From: Chloroflexota bacterium
Lineage (GTDB): Bacteria > Chloroflexota > UBA11872
Direction: 5' to 3'
NCBI GenBank assembly: GCA_022826485.1
Contig: JAJDUU010000025.1
Span: 1-64,000, forward strand
DNA: 64,000 bases
Part shown: positions 1 through 9,212 of the stretch, one piece after another
Numbering within the stretch: position 1 is the stretch's first letter
Layout: the number at the start of each line of letters is the position of its first letter
Position numbers and translations under genes: made by a program
Notes under the pieces: generated by a model
Told to the model about the DNA's origin: nothing
Seen by the model: only the letters and a program-made list of their open reading frames with translations
Databases searched by the model: none

Positions 1-1954
1 GGCGCAAGTCGTCGAGAAGATCGTCACGCAGGAAGTGATCAGAGAGGTCCCGGTTGAGACCGTCGTCACCAAGGAAGTGGTGAAGGAGGTCCCGGTCGAG
101 TCCGTGGTCACGAAGGAAGTCGTCAAGGAAGTCGCGGTCGAAAAGATCGTGACGCAAGAAGTGATCAAGGAAGTCGTCAAGGAAGTCGAGGTTGTCAAGG
201 AGGTCCCGAAGGAAGTCGTCAAGGAAGTCGAAGTCATCAAGGAAGTCCCGAAGGAAGTCGTCGTCGAGAAGGTCGTGACGAAGGAAGTCGAGGTCATCAA
301 GGAAGTCACGGCCGAGATGATGATTCCGGACGGTCCGCTCACCGGCGGCACGCTGACGCTGAGCGCCAGCCGCGCCAACACGCAGGACATCTTTACGCCG
401 CTGCGGGCCGTCAGCAGCACCCAGGGGTTCGTGTTCGGCTACGTCTATGAGCCGCTGTGGATTGGCGACACCTGGGGCATGGGCGAGACGCCGCAGATGA
501 CGGGCAACTGGGACGCGGCGCTGGCCAACCGCTGGGAGGAAGTTGAGCAGGACCGGTCCTACATCTTCCATCTCAACCCGGACATCTGGTGGCATGACCG
601 GACGCGGGTTGTCGACGCCGACGACGTGCTGTTCGGCATGGAGATGGCGTTCGACCCGGCCTACAACAACAACAAGCACAAGACGGCCTGGGGCGACATC
701 GAGGGTGTGAAGGCTTGGGCGGAGAACCCGACCGAGAGCATCACGGACGCCTCGGGCGTGACCAAGATCGACGAGATGACGGTTCAGGTGACGATCGAGC
801 GGCCCGACAACAACTGGTGGGCGTCCGGCAGCAAGGTCTTTGCGATGCCGCGCCACCACTTCGCGGGTCTGGACAAGGCGATCGCGACCGAAGCGCGAGC
901 CGTGGACCTCTTGGGCAACGGCCCGATGATCTTCGAGCGCTACGTGACCCAGCAGTTCGCCGACCTCACGGCGAACAAGGATTGGGCCTACGGCGCGCCA
1001 TATGTGGACGACTACGTCGTGCGCTATGGCGACGGCGCAGCGCTCGACGCGGCCACCGAGGCCAACGAGCAGCCGAACCCGATCGACTTCCACCGTGCGG
1101 CGGGCGGCATCGAGGCCTTCGCCCGGTTGGCGGCGCAGGCCCACCTGCGGCCGTTCCCGCAGCGCTCGCCGTTCGCGTCCGGCGTGTTCCTGAACCAGAC
1201 GGCGGAGATTTTCGCCGACATGACCCTCCAGCAGCAGTCGATGCTGATCGAGGCCATGGTGCTGGCGGTGGACCGCGAGCAGCTGAACAACGAGCTGCAC
1301 GGCGGCACGCGGTTCATCTCGGACTACATCTTCGAGCACGTGGCGCTGCTGTCGGATCCGCCCGAGGGCACCTTCCGCGACCTGTCTTACAACCCGGACG
1401 CCGCACGTGAGCTGCTGGCGGAATCGGGCTGGGACACGAACAAGGTCATCAAGTGGATGCGGTGGCGAGCGCCGGCTCCGCGCGACCTGGCGATCAAGGC
1501 CTACTGGGACGAGGTCGGCATCCAAACCGAGTTCCTGATCATCGACGGCTCCGCCGTGATCGAGAAGCTCTACCAGGAGCGGGTGCACGATCTGGTGTTT
1601 GCCAACATGGGCGGCGACCAGAACCCCGTGGACGCGTGCCTGCGGATCTGCAGCGACCGGCTGTATGAGCTGGGTGGCTGGAACCACTCGAACATCAACC
1701 GGCCGTGGATCGACGAGGCCTACGCCAAGGTCCTCGGCGCGGCCAACGCCGAGGAGCGGCGCGAGGTGTGGCTGGAGATGGCGGCGCGGTTGCACGCGCG
1801 CGGCGAGATGGTCTACGGCCAGTTCTCGCGCGGGTCGCTGCTGAACCTGTACCACCGCCGGGTGAAGGGCGCATTCTGGATGCAGAACTACGCCATTCCC
1901 GTGCGGTCGCCGATCAACCTGGTGTGGATCGACCCCTACTGGGAAGAGCGGTAG
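1..1954 (+). CDS. ABC transporter substrate-binding protein, family 5 (peptide/nickel type), 5' truncated
   Basis: The reading frame is open from base 2 to the first bases of the window, so the start codon and any lipoprotein signal lie upstream. About the first 105 visible residues are a low-complexity spacer built from Val-Val/Ile-Lys-Glu-Val and Pro-Val-Glu units. This spacer is followed by a typical SBP_bac_5 body (GGTLTLSAS, YEPLW, WEEVEQDRSYIFHLNPDIWWHD, DADDVLFGMEMAF). Family members bind peptides, sugars or other solutes outside the membrane and hand them to a permease pair. No permease genes follow; a strong terminator ends the unit, so partners would be upstream. The V/K/E spacer is common in Chloroflexota binding proteins as I recall. 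Substrate unknown. Confidence 0.88.
   Translation, partial: AQVVEKIVTQEVIREVPVETVVTKEVVKEVPVESVVTKEVVKEVAVEKIVTQEVIKEVVKEVEVVKEVPKEVVKEVEVIKEVPKEVVVEKVVTKEVEVIKEVTAEMMIPDGPLTGGTLTLSASRANTQDIFTPLRAVSSTQGFVFGYVYEPLWIGDTWGMGETPQMTGNWDAALANRWEEVEQDRSYIFHLNPDIWWHDRTRVVDADDVLFGMEMAFDPAYNNNKHKTAWGDIEGVKAWAENPTESITDASGVTKIDEMTVQVTIERPDNNWWASGSKVFAMPRHHFAGLDKAIATEARAVDLLGNGPMIFERYVTQQFADLTANKDWAYGAPYVDDYVVRYGDGAALDAATEANEQPNPIDFHRAAGGIEAFARLAAQAHLRPFPQRSPFASGVFLNQTAEIFADMTLQQQSMLIEAMVLAVDREQLNNELHGGTRFISDYIFEHVALLSDPPEGTFRDLSYNPDAARELLAESGWDTNKVIKWMRWRAPAPRDLAIKAYWDEVGIQTEFLIIDGSAVIEKLYQERVHDLVFANMGGDQNPVDACLRICSDRLYELGGWNHSNINRPWIDEAYAKVLGAANAEERREVWLEMAARLHARGEMVYGQFSRGSLLNLYHRRVKGAFWMQNYAIPVRSPINLVWIDPYWEER
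2..318 (+). repeat. Coding repeat: Val-Lys-Glu-Val spacer of the binding protein
   Basis: Short in-frame units related to gtcgtcaaggaagtc and gtcccggtcgag recur about 20 times. They give a peptide of alternating KEV, VVK, PVE and VEK blocks. It probably forms a stiff tether between the lipid-anchored N-terminus and the ligand-binding domain. The near-identical units would make this stretch prone to slippage and to assembly error. Confidence 0.85.
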
Positions 1955-2001
1955 CGCTCACCGCGACGTCCCTGCTCTGAGCAGCGGCGCCCGCGGACAG
2001 C

Positions 2002-2035
2002 GAAGAGCCGGCGGTCGAAAGACCGCCGGCTCTTC
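2002..2035 (+). terminator. Perfect 15-bp hairpin with GAAA tetraloop
   Basis: The arms at 2002-2016 and 2021-2035 are exact reverse complements, with loop GAAA. The stem starts 47 bases after the stop of the binding-protein gene. There is no long T run, so it may stop transcription or act as a 3' stabiliser. Confidence 0.75.
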
Positions 2036-2173
2036 GGCGTCTCACCACACCTGCAGCAATTCGGTGCGAGTGACTCGACCCGAGTCGCCGCCCCGACCAC
2101 CGCCATCATGGATAATCGCGGCACTGTTTCCCGCGCCGGCTGACGGCGCGGCGCGATAAAGGAACCTGACGAC

Positions 2174-2926
2174 ATGCACTTGGTGCGCTACGAACTCGAC
2201 GGCAGCATTCGGCACGGCATCCTGGAAGACGGCTCGATCTCCGAGATCGAGGGCGATTTCTTCGGCGACCGTCAACGCACCGGCGCGGTGGTGGCGCTCG
2301 ACGCGGTCACGCTCAAGGCCCCGACCACGCCGTCAAAGGTCATCAACGCCGCCGGCAACTACGAAAGCCACATGGCCGGCGCTCCCAAGCCGCCCCGTCC
2401 CAAGCCGTTCCTGGCGCCCAGCACGTCCGTCACGGACCCGGGCGCCAACGTCGTCATGCCGCGCGAGACGCCGGTGTCGTACGAAGGCGAGATGGCCGTT
2501 GTCATCAGCAAGCGCGGCCGCCACATTGCCGAAGACGACGTCTCGGACTACATCCTTGGCGTGTGCTGCGCCAACGACGTCAGCGCCTACGAGTGGGTCG
2601 GCGCCGACAGCGATTGGTTCCGCGGCAAGGGCAGCGACACCTTCTCGCCGTTCGGTCCCTGGATCACCCCCGGCCTCGACTACCGCGACCTCCAACTCAT
2701 CACGCGCGTCAACGGCGAGGTGGTCGAGGACACCCGCACCACCAAGATGTTCTACGGCGTCGACGAGTTGGTCAGCTACGTCTCGCGGTACATGACCGTC
2801 GAGCCGGGCGATGTCTTCTTCACCGGCACCTCGGGCGAAAGCACCCCGCTCAACGACGGCGACGTCGTGGAAGTCGAGGTCGAAGGCAACGGCGTCCTCA
2901 GCAACACCTTCGTGCTGGCGCCCTAG
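2174..2926 (+). CDS. Fumarylacetoacetate hydrolase (FAH) family protein
   Basis: The protein has 250 residues. Family members cleave or decarboxylate acyl-pyruvate or 2-oxo-acid products of ring or sugar-acid breakdown, using one divalent metal. Visible FAH marks are the KVINAAGNY start of the core, PVSYEGEMAVVI (metal-binding Glu pair), CANDVSAYEW, the RGKGSDTFSPFGPWI stretch, TRVNGEVVEDT, and VFFTGTSGES near the end. An AAAGGA site lies upstream of ATG 2174. It stands alone between a terminator and a convergent dioxygenase gene. The exact substrate cannot be read from the sequence. Confidence 0.9.
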   Translation: MHLVRYELDGSIRHGILEDGSISEIEGDFFGDRQRTGAVVALDAVTLKAPTTPSKVINAAGNYESHMAGAPKPPRPKPFLAPSTSVTDPGANVVMPRETPVSYEGEMAVVISKRGRHIAEDDVSDYILGVCCANDVSAYEWVGADSDWFRGKGSDTFSPFGPWITPGLDYRDLQLITRVNGEVVEDTRTTKMFYGVDELVSYVSRYMTVEPGDVFFTGTSGESTPLNDGDVVEVEVEGNGVLSNTFVLAP

Positions 2927-3274
2927 CGAGACTGCTTCAGCCTCGCTGTCATTCCGATCAAGCGCCTGCCGCCCGTCCGTCATTCCGGCGGAGAGCCTGC
3001 CCCGGACTTGATCCGGGGCCGGAATCCAGTCCGGGTCACCGGCGCGTCGAGTGGACCTGGACCCCGGCCCCGTATCGCGTATGGGGCAGGCTCTTCGCCG
3101 GGGTGACGAGGGAGCGCCGGGGTGACGAGGAATAGTCCTGGATTGAACGGCCCGCCGCAGCGGCTTGAACACCCTCGGCTTGCAACATAGATACTCCGAG
3201 CGCAGCGAGGAATCTAGAGCGCGTCACCTCCGGCCAGAGGCTGGTCGACGCCGGCTGCCCGCAGCCGCGCTGAG
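2927..3274. repeat. Intergenic dispersed repeats, no gene
   Basis: There is no credible reading frame. The stretch holds palindromic pieces of a dispersed type: a gtcattccggcgg ... ccggaatccag unit near 2980-3035, an inverted partner (ggggcaggctcttcgccggggtgacgag) near 3085-3130, and a ctccgagcgcagcgaggaatct unit near 3190-3213. The last unit type recurs at 28.1-28.35 kb. These look like genome-wide extragenic repeats that could fold as hairpins between the two converging genes. Confidence 0.6.
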
Positions 3275-4024
3275 CTAATCCACCAGTCCCATCAAGGCCC
3301 GCCGCCCCGAGTCCGTTTGCCTCGCGAGGTAGGCCGGGGTGGATTTCATCTCGTCGTGCCCCGCGAACTCGACCTGCGACGGCTTGAACAGCAGCCAGAT
3401 CACCCGGCGCGGCTGGTCCGAGTCGTTCGGCGTATTCGTGTGCCAGAGGTTCGTGTTGTTCAGCAGACAGGCGCCCGCCGGTCCGGTGGCGTGCACCATT
3501 CCGGGAAGCAGGCGCGGCTGACCGTCGTGGTTGGCCCACGGCGGCGGTGGCTCGGTGCTCAGGTGACTCGCCGGCAGGAAGGCGGTCGCGCCGTTGTGCT
3601 CGGCAATATCGTCCAGGAAATAGGTGAGACGGAGGTAAGGGCCGCCGTCGCGATGCCAAAGCGTTGCCGCCCGTGAATGCGGCGCCCGGTAGTTGTCCGT
3701 GGCATCGCAGCACAGCGTGGCGTCATGCCCCAGCGCGGCTTGCACGAGCGGGAGCACGGTGGGGAGGTCCATGAGGTCCTCGAAGACCGGGTCCAGCTCG
3801 AATAGGCGGTTGATATCGATGGATCCCGACCCCGGAAGCGACGTCCGCCGATAGTCCTCCACGGCCGTGGGCACGTTGGCGTGATCGCGAAAGAGCTCGT
3901 CGAGGCGTTCGCGAACCCGCACGAGGTGAGTCGGGGGAATGGCGCGAGGTACCAACGTGTATCCGGTGAATTCCAAGCGCTTGAGGTGCAGCGCCGTCGC
4001 GTGGACCTCGGGCACGGGTTCCAT
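3275..4024 (-). CDS. Phytanoyl-CoA dioxygenase (PhyH) family protein
   Basis: The protein has 249 residues and is a non-haem Fe(II)/2-oxoglutarate oxygenase type. The facial triad is visible as WHRDGG (His and Asp) about residue 124 and LWHTNTPN (distal His) about residue 193. RRVIW downstream supplies the Arg expected to hold 2-oxoglutarate. Family members hydroxylate varied small molecules, so the substrate is unknown. It converges on the FAH gene and diverges from the phosphonoacetate hydrolase. A second, unrelated-in-detail member lies at 31.5 kb. Confidence 0.88.
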   Translation of the reverse strand: MEPVPEVHATALHLKRLEFTGYTLVPRAIPPTHLVRVRERLDELFRDHANVPTAVEDYRRTSLPGSGSIDINRLFELDPVFEDLMDLPTVLPLVQAALGHDATLCCDATDNYRAPHSRAATLWHRDGGPYLRLTYFLDDIAEHNGATAFLPASHLSTEPPPPWANHDGQPRLLPGMVHATGPAGACLLNNTNLWHTNTPNDSDQPRRVIWLLFKPSQVEFAGHDEMKSTPAYLARQTDSGRRALMGLVD

Positions 4025-4281
4025 CGCTGACCTCGTTCAATGACTGATCGCACGGCTGGCGCTGCGAGGATAGCGCCGGCTCGGTGGCCCAGGCTGCGCG
4101 CAGCGTGGGATCGCGTCCCCAACGCGCACGCTCAAACCGCTGTTCCGAGCGCAGCGATGGTTCGTACTCGAAGTTAAGCCCCGAATACGCAAAAAAACTC
4201 CGGCCCTTTCCGCGGGACTGCCCAGTCCAGTCGCCCCCGATAAACTGGCCGAGAACGCGAACGCCGTACGCGAGGCCGCCC

Positions 4282-5478
4282 TTGTCGAAGCCCCCGACGC
4301 CCATTGTTGTGATCTGCGCCGACGGCGCCGACCCCGCCTATGTCGACGCGGCCATCGACCACGGGTGCATGCCCACGCTCGAACGGTTCCAGCGCGAAGG
4401 CGCCTATCACCTGGTGCCTGCGGCGATTCCCTCGTTCACGAACCCCAATAACATGACTATCGTCACGGGTCAGCCGCCGGCGGGACACGGCATCTCCGGA
4501 AACTACTTCTACGACGCCAAGCGCGAGGTCGAGGTGATGATGGACCACCCACGCTTCCTGCGCTGCGACTCGCTCTTCGCGCGGTACAGCCGGGAGGGCT
4601 ATCGCGTGGCCGCCATCACGGCCAAGGACAAGCTGCGCACCATGCTGGCCACCGGCTGGCGCGGCATCTGCTTTTCCGGCGAGTTGGCGCACGCCACGAC
4701 CGAGGACGAGCACGGCATCGCCGAGGTGACCCGTCGCATGGACCAGGCCAATCCTGGGATCTACTCGGGCCGCATGAGCGACTTCGTCATGGCCTGCGGC
4801 GTCTTCCTCGTGCGTGAGGGCCTGGCGGACCTGCTCTATCTGTCGCTCACGGACTTCGTGCAGCACACCCATGCGCCCGGCTCGCCGGAAGCCGACGCGT
4901 TCTACACGTCGCTCGATGGCCGGCTCGCCGAGCTCGACACGCTGGGGGCCGTGATCCTGCTGACCGCCGACCACGGCATGAACGACAAGTGCCATCCCGA
5001 CGGCACGCCCAACATCGTCTATCTGGAAACGCTGCTCGACGCGGCGATCCCTGGGCCGTTTCGGGTGGTGCTGCCGGTGACCGATCCGCACGTGACGCAC
5101 CACGCCGGCCTGGGATCGTTCGCCACGGTCTACCTCCCGCCCGATCAGGTCGACGCGGCCATCCAGCGCCTGCGCGACGACCAACGCATCGACGACGCGC
5201 TTCCGCGCGGCGAAGCCGCCAGCAAGTACGAGCTTCCCGCCGACCGCATCGGCGACGTCGTCGTGCTCAGCGACCGCGGCTCCGTCCTGGGCCGAGCGCC
5301 CGGCGCGCACGATCTCTCGGTTCTGAGCGCTTCGCGCCTCCGCTCCCACGGCGGCCTGCACGAGGTCACCGTGCCCCTGGCGTCGAATCGCCGGCTGACG
5401 CCCGATGTGTCGGCCCGGGCCGCCACGTTGCGAAACGCCGACGCGTTCCCCATCGCGCTGAACGGGCTGCAAACCTAA
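4282..5478 (+). CDS. phnA: Phosphonoacetate hydrolase
   Basis: This alkaline-phosphatase-superfamily enzyme cleaves the C-P bond of phosphonoacetate to acetate and phosphate, using two zinc ions. Seen: ICADGAD (metal Asp), the TNPNNMTIVTG nucleophile-Thr block, GISGNYFYD, DFVQHTHAPGSPEAD (Asp/His ligands), TADHGMNDK, and HVTHHAGLGSF (final His). The open frame extends back to 4084, but those residues look non-coding. TTG 4282 gives MSKPPTPIVVICADG and about 398 residues, close to the family norm. There is no other phosphonate gene nearby, so it may supply phosphorus or carbon alone. Confidence 0.85.
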   Translation: MSKPPTPIVVICADGADPAYVDAAIDHGCMPTLERFQREGAYHLVPAAIPSFTNPNNMTIVTGQPPAGHGISGNYFYDAKREVEVMMDHPRFLRCDSLFARYSREGYRVAAITAKDKLRTMLATGWRGICFSGELAHATTEDEHGIAEVTRRMDQANPGIYSGRMSDFVMACGVFLVREGLADLLYLSLTDFVQHTHAPGSPEADAFYTSLDGRLAELDTLGAVILLTADHGMNDKCHPDGTPNIVYLETLLDAAIPGPFRVVLPVTDPHVTHHAGLGSFATVYLPPDQVDAAIQRLRDDQRIDDALPRGEAASKYELPADRIGDVVVLSDRGSVLGRAPGAHDLSVLSASRLRSHGGLHEVTVPLASNRRLTPDVSARAATLRNADAFPIALNGLQT

Positions 5479-5539
5479 GGCAGCGCCCACCCCCTGCGCT
5501 ACGGCGCCGATCGTGGCACCCTCGACTGAGGGAGGCTCG

Positions 5540-7312
5540 ATGAGCGACGCACCGTCGTCCCAATCGCCCAACGCCGTTTGGCTCCTCCGCCGACTGGCAG
5601 CCTACTTGCGACCGCACTGGCGCTGGCAGGTGGCCGCGATCGTTGCAACCGTCGTCTTCTCGGCCGCCATCCTGGTCTTCCCTTGGATGACTAAGATCCT
5701 CATCGACGACGTCGTGGGGGTCGGCAACCTGGACCTGCTCGGCCCGGCGGTGGCTGGCATTGTCGCGTCCGCCATGGTCATGGCCGCATTCAATCTGGCG
5801 GCCAGCTACTTGTTCACCACCGCCGGCGAGCAGGCGATCAACGACCTGCGCACGCAGCTCATGGGCCACACGCTGCGGCTTCCGCTCGCCTACTTTCGGC
5901 GCCATCGGACCGGGGAGGTCGTGGCCCATTTCACCACCGACTCGGTCGCGGTGACGGGCGTTTACCGCGCGGCCCTTGGCGCGGCCGTAGCCGCCGTAAT
6001 CGAGCTAACCGTAATGCTGCTGGTTATCGCGGTCATCGATTGGCGCTTCGTCCTCGTGTCCCTTGTCATAGTGCCGATCCAAGCGACTCTTCCCGCGCTG
6101 CTGGGCCGGCCCCAGCGCCGGGCTGGTGAACGGGAGCAATCGGCTTTGGCCGCGCTTGGCGGGCTTGCCACTGAAATGGTCGCCGGCGCCCGTGAAATCA
6201 AGGCCTTCAATCGGCAAGGCTGGGCGGCGCGTCGGCTGGCAGTCGACCTGCGCCGGCTGTTCAGCGCTCGACTGCGCGTGGCGGCGTTGCAGCACGCGCG
6301 GCTCTTCTTCGACGTCGTTCACGAGCTGATTTGGGTTGCGATCTTCGCGGTCCTTGCCGGCGCCATTCTTGGCGGTGAGATCGAATTTGGCGTGGTCTTC
6401 GCGCTGGCGATGTACATGTCGTACTTCGTGCGGCCGGCGTACGTGCTGATGAGCGCATACGGCGAGACCCAACACGCGCTGGGCGCCGCGCGGCGGCTGT
6501 TCGCATTTCTCGACACTCCTGCGGAGCCGGTGAGACCGGAGGCAGCGCGGCACCTGCCGGCAATCCGTGGCGAGATTGCCTTTGAGAGCGTCAGCGCCGC
6601 TTACGAGAGCGGTGCGCCGGTGATCCATGACGTGAGCTTTACGGCCGCGGCCGGTCGGACCACTGCGCTGGTCGGTCCCAGTGGCTCCGGTAAGACCACC
6701 ATCGTGAACCTGCTGCTGCGCTTCCTACAGCCGAGCAGCGGACGCATCGTCGTGGACGGACGCGACATCGCCGCAGCTACCGCGGGCGAGTTTCGGCGCC
6801 AGATGGGGGTCGTGTTCCAGGATCCCGTGCTGTTTGCCGGCACGGTGGCCGACAACATCACGTTTGGCCGCGATCACATATCCGAAGCGCGGGTGGTCGA
6901 AGCGGCCACCATCGCCAACGCGCACGACTTCATCACGGCCATGCCGCAGGGCTACGAGACGCAAATCGGCGAGCGCGGCCTGCGGCTCTCCGGCGGCCAA
7001 GCCCAGCGCGTCGCGATTGCCCGGGCTATCGCCGCCGATCCGCGCGTGCTCATCCTCGACGAGGCCACCGCGGCGCTCGACGCCGAGGCTGAGCGCCTAG
7101 TGCGCGCGGCCTTGGATCGGGCCGCCGAAGACCGCACCATGCTGGTAATCGCGCACCGGCTGGCGACCGTGCGCGGCGCCGACCGGATCGTTGTGCTCGA
7201 CGCCGGCCGGGTCGTGGACACGGGTCGGCACAAAGAGCTGTACGGACGCTGTGACCTCTACCGAGAGCTCTGCGACCTGCAGATGACTCCGACGGGCGAG
7301 ACCGGTCTATGA
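5540..7312 (+). CDS. ABC exporter half-transporter 1 (membrane domain plus ATPase)
   Basis: The type-IV ABC exporter fold comprises an N-terminal six-helix membrane domain (about residues 20-310) and a C-terminal ATPase. ATPase motifs are GPSGSGKTT (Walker A, about residue 380), the Q-loop in VFQDPVLF, LSGGQAQR (signature), LILDEATAALD (Walker B) and the IAHR His switch. ATG 5540 follows GGGAGG and is preferred to the earlier GTG 5513. Its stop overlaps the start of the next half-transporter (ATGA). The two are therefore co-translated and probably form a heterodimer. Cargo unknown: lipid, drug or peptide are all possible. Confidence 0.92.
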   Translation: MSDAPSSQSPNAVWLLRRLAAYLRPHWRWQVAAIVATVVFSAAILVFPWMTKILIDDVVGVGNLDLLGPAVAGIVASAMVMAAFNLAASYLFTTAGEQAINDLRTQLMGHTLRLPLAYFRRHRTGEVVAHFTTDSVAVTGVYRAALGAAVAAVIELTVMLLVIAVIDWRFVLVSLVIVPIQATLPALLGRPQRRAGEREQSALAALGGLATEMVAGAREIKAFNRQGWAARRLAVDLRRLFSARLRVAALQHARLFFDVVHELIWVAIFAVLAGAILGGEIEFGVVFALAMYMSYFVRPAYVLMSAYGETQHALGAARRLFAFLDTPAEPVRPEAARHLPAIRGEIAFESVSAAYESGAPVIHDVSFTAAAGRTTALVGPSGSGKTTIVNLLLRFLQPSSGRIVVDGRDIAAATAGEFRRQMGVVFQDPVLFAGTVADNITFGRDHISEARVVEAATIANAHDFITAMPQGYETQIGERGLRLSGGQAQRVAIARAIAADPRVLILDEATAALDAEAERLVRAALDRAAEDRTMLVIAHRLATVRGADRIVVLDAGRVVDTGRHKELYGRCDLYRELCDLQMTPTGETGL

Positions 7313-9099
7313 GCGCCCAGGTCAAGGCTGCCACCCACGGCACAATCGCCGGCGTCCCGGGCGCCTGGACGACGTTCCGGCGCCTGCTGGGCTATGCCCG
7401 TCCGTATCGGGTGACCGGAGGGCTCGCCACGGTGGCGGCCGTCGGTGTCTCGGTGCTTGTGCTCGCCCGTCCCTGGCTCATGAAGCTGCTCGTCGACGAT
7501 GCATTTGGCGCGGGAAACGCGGAGCTGCTTGCCCCGGTGCTCATCGGCATGGCTTCGCTGGAGACGGCCGTGGCCACGCTGAGCTACGCCGCCGAGTATG
7601 GCTATGCCCGCGTCGGCGAACGCGCCATGAACGATCTGCGCGCGGGAATCCTGCATCACACGCATCGCTTGCCGCTCACCAGCCTGCGCCAACGACGGAC
7701 CGGCGACATCGTGGCGCATTTCACCTCCGACGCCACCGCGATCGGCGGGGTCTATCGGCACGTGTTCGCGGAGGGCGCTCTTCCGGGCCTTCGCGTGATG
7801 GCGGTGGTGGCCATCATTCTTGCGGTGGACTGGCGCTTTGGCCTGCTCGCCGTTTCCTTGATCCCGTTCTATGCCCTCCTGCCGGTGCTGCTGCAAGGCA
7901 GGGTCCAGGGGGCGAGTCACGGCGTGCAGGAGGCCATGGCGAGTCTGTCGGCGCTGCTCACCGAGTTCGTGGGAGGTGCCCGTGACCTCAAGGCCTTCAA
8001 TCGCGAGAATTGGGCCGCTGGGCGGCTGTGGGCCGAGGCGCGCCAGCTGTGGCGGGGGCGTTTGCGCCTAGTTGTGGTGCAGGGCGTGGCGGCGATCCAG
8101 ATGGTCGTCTACTGGGGGGCGTCGGCGGCGATTTGGGTCGTACTCGCCCCGCAGGCGGTCGATGGCCAGATAACCGTGGGGTTGCTGATCGCGCTGATCT
8201 TCTACCTCATGATGCTCGCAGAGCCGGTGCGCCTCATCGTGAATTCCTACGTCGAGATCCAGACGGCGCTGGGAGCGGCGCGTCGCGTCTTCGCCTTCCT
8301 GGACACGCCTGAAGAGCCGAGCGGGGACGTGGCCGCGTCGCCGCCGATCCGGGACGGTGAGGTGCGCTTCGAGCGTGTGGACTTCAGCTACACCGACGAC
8401 CAACCGGTCTTGCGCGAGGTCAGCTTCCACGCCACGCGCGGCACGACCCTGGCGGTCGTGGGACCGAGCGGCGCCGGCAAGACGACCCTGATCAACCTGC
8501 TGCTCCGCTTTGTCGATCCGGCATCTGGTCGCATCACCGTTGACGGCCACGACACCGGCGCCTTCGATCCCGCGGCGCTGCGCGGATCGTTCGGGGTCGT
8601 GTTCCAGGACCCCATGCTGTTCGAGGGCACGATTGCCGAAAACATCCACTTCGGTCGTGAGGAGCTAACCGAAGCGCAGGTCGAGCGCGCGGCCGTCATC
8701 GCCAACGCACACGACTTCATCACCGCCACCGAGCACGGCTACGTGACCCGCATCGGCGAGCGCGGCCTGCGGCTGTCGGGCGGCCAGGCGCAACGAGTCG
8801 CGATTGCCCGCGCCATCGCCGACGATCCGCGCATCCTCGTTCTCGACGAGGCCACGTCGGCGTTGGACGCCGAGTCCGAACGCCTAGCGCAGGAAGCGCT
8901 GGCCCGCGCCTCGCAGGGTCGAACGACCATCGTCATCGCCCACCGGCTCGCCACCGTGCGACGCGCCGACCTGATCGTGGTGCTCGATGAAGGCCGCGTG
9001 CTCGATACCGGTCGTCACGAGGAGCTCTACGCGCGGTGCGATCTGTACCGGCGGCTCTGCGATCTGCAGTTCGTGCAGCCCGATTCCGCTTCGGATTAG
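7309..9099 (+). CDS. ABC exporter half-transporter 2 (membrane domain plus ATPase)
   Basis: The protein has 596 residues, with the same architecture as its upstream partner and strong paralogy (shared RRTG(E/D)(V/I)VAHF, ARE/DIKAFNR-like, ANAHDFITA, IGERGLRLSGGQAQRVAIARAI). Motifs: GPSGAGKTT, VFQDPMLF, LSGGQ, LVLDEATSALD, IAHRLATVR. Both halves keep the Walker B Glu and the signature. So this is not the degenerate-site kind of heterodimer, and both ATP sites look competent. It starts inside the stop codon of the preceding gene. Confidence 0.92.
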   Translation: MSAQVKAATHGTIAGVPGAWTTFRRLLGYARPYRVTGGLATVAAVGVSVLVLARPWLMKLLVDDAFGAGNAELLAPVLIGMASLETAVATLSYAAEYGYARVGERAMNDLRAGILHHTHRLPLTSLRQRRTGDIVAHFTSDATAIGGVYRHVFAEGALPGLRVMAVVAIILAVDWRFGLLAVSLIPFYALLPVLLQGRVQGASHGVQEAMASLSALLTEFVGGARDLKAFNRENWAAGRLWAEARQLWRGRLRLVVVQGVAAIQMVVYWGASAAIWVVLAPQAVDGQITVGLLIALIFYLMMLAEPVRLIVNSYVEIQTALGAARRVFAFLDTPEEPSGDVAASPPIRDGEVRFERVDFSYTDDQPVLREVSFHATRGTTLAVVGPSGAGKTTLINLLLRFVDPASGRITVDGHDTGAFDPAALRGSFGVVFQDPMLFEGTIAENIHFGREELTEAQVERAAVIANAHDFITATEHGYVTRIGERGLRLSGGQAQRVAIARAIADDPRILVLDEATSALDAESERLAQEALARASQGRTTIVIAHRLATVRRADLIVVLDEGRVLDTGRHEELYARCDLYRRLCDLQFVQPDSASD

Positions 9100-9212
9100 C
9101 CCAAAGGCGCTGGTGGCGGGACCGGCGCCGCTGCCATGACCCGCACCCGGGCCGGCGGTTGCACGGCTTGCGATGATTGAGGCGGGGCACTGAGAGCGAC
9201 AACGAGATTCTG

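Noticed and set aside
4174-5571. Long minus-strand frame opposite the phosphonoacetate hydrolase
   Set aside because: Mirror frame caused by high GC; its protein is Gly/Arg/Val-rich without motifs, while the plus strand encodes all catalytic blocks.
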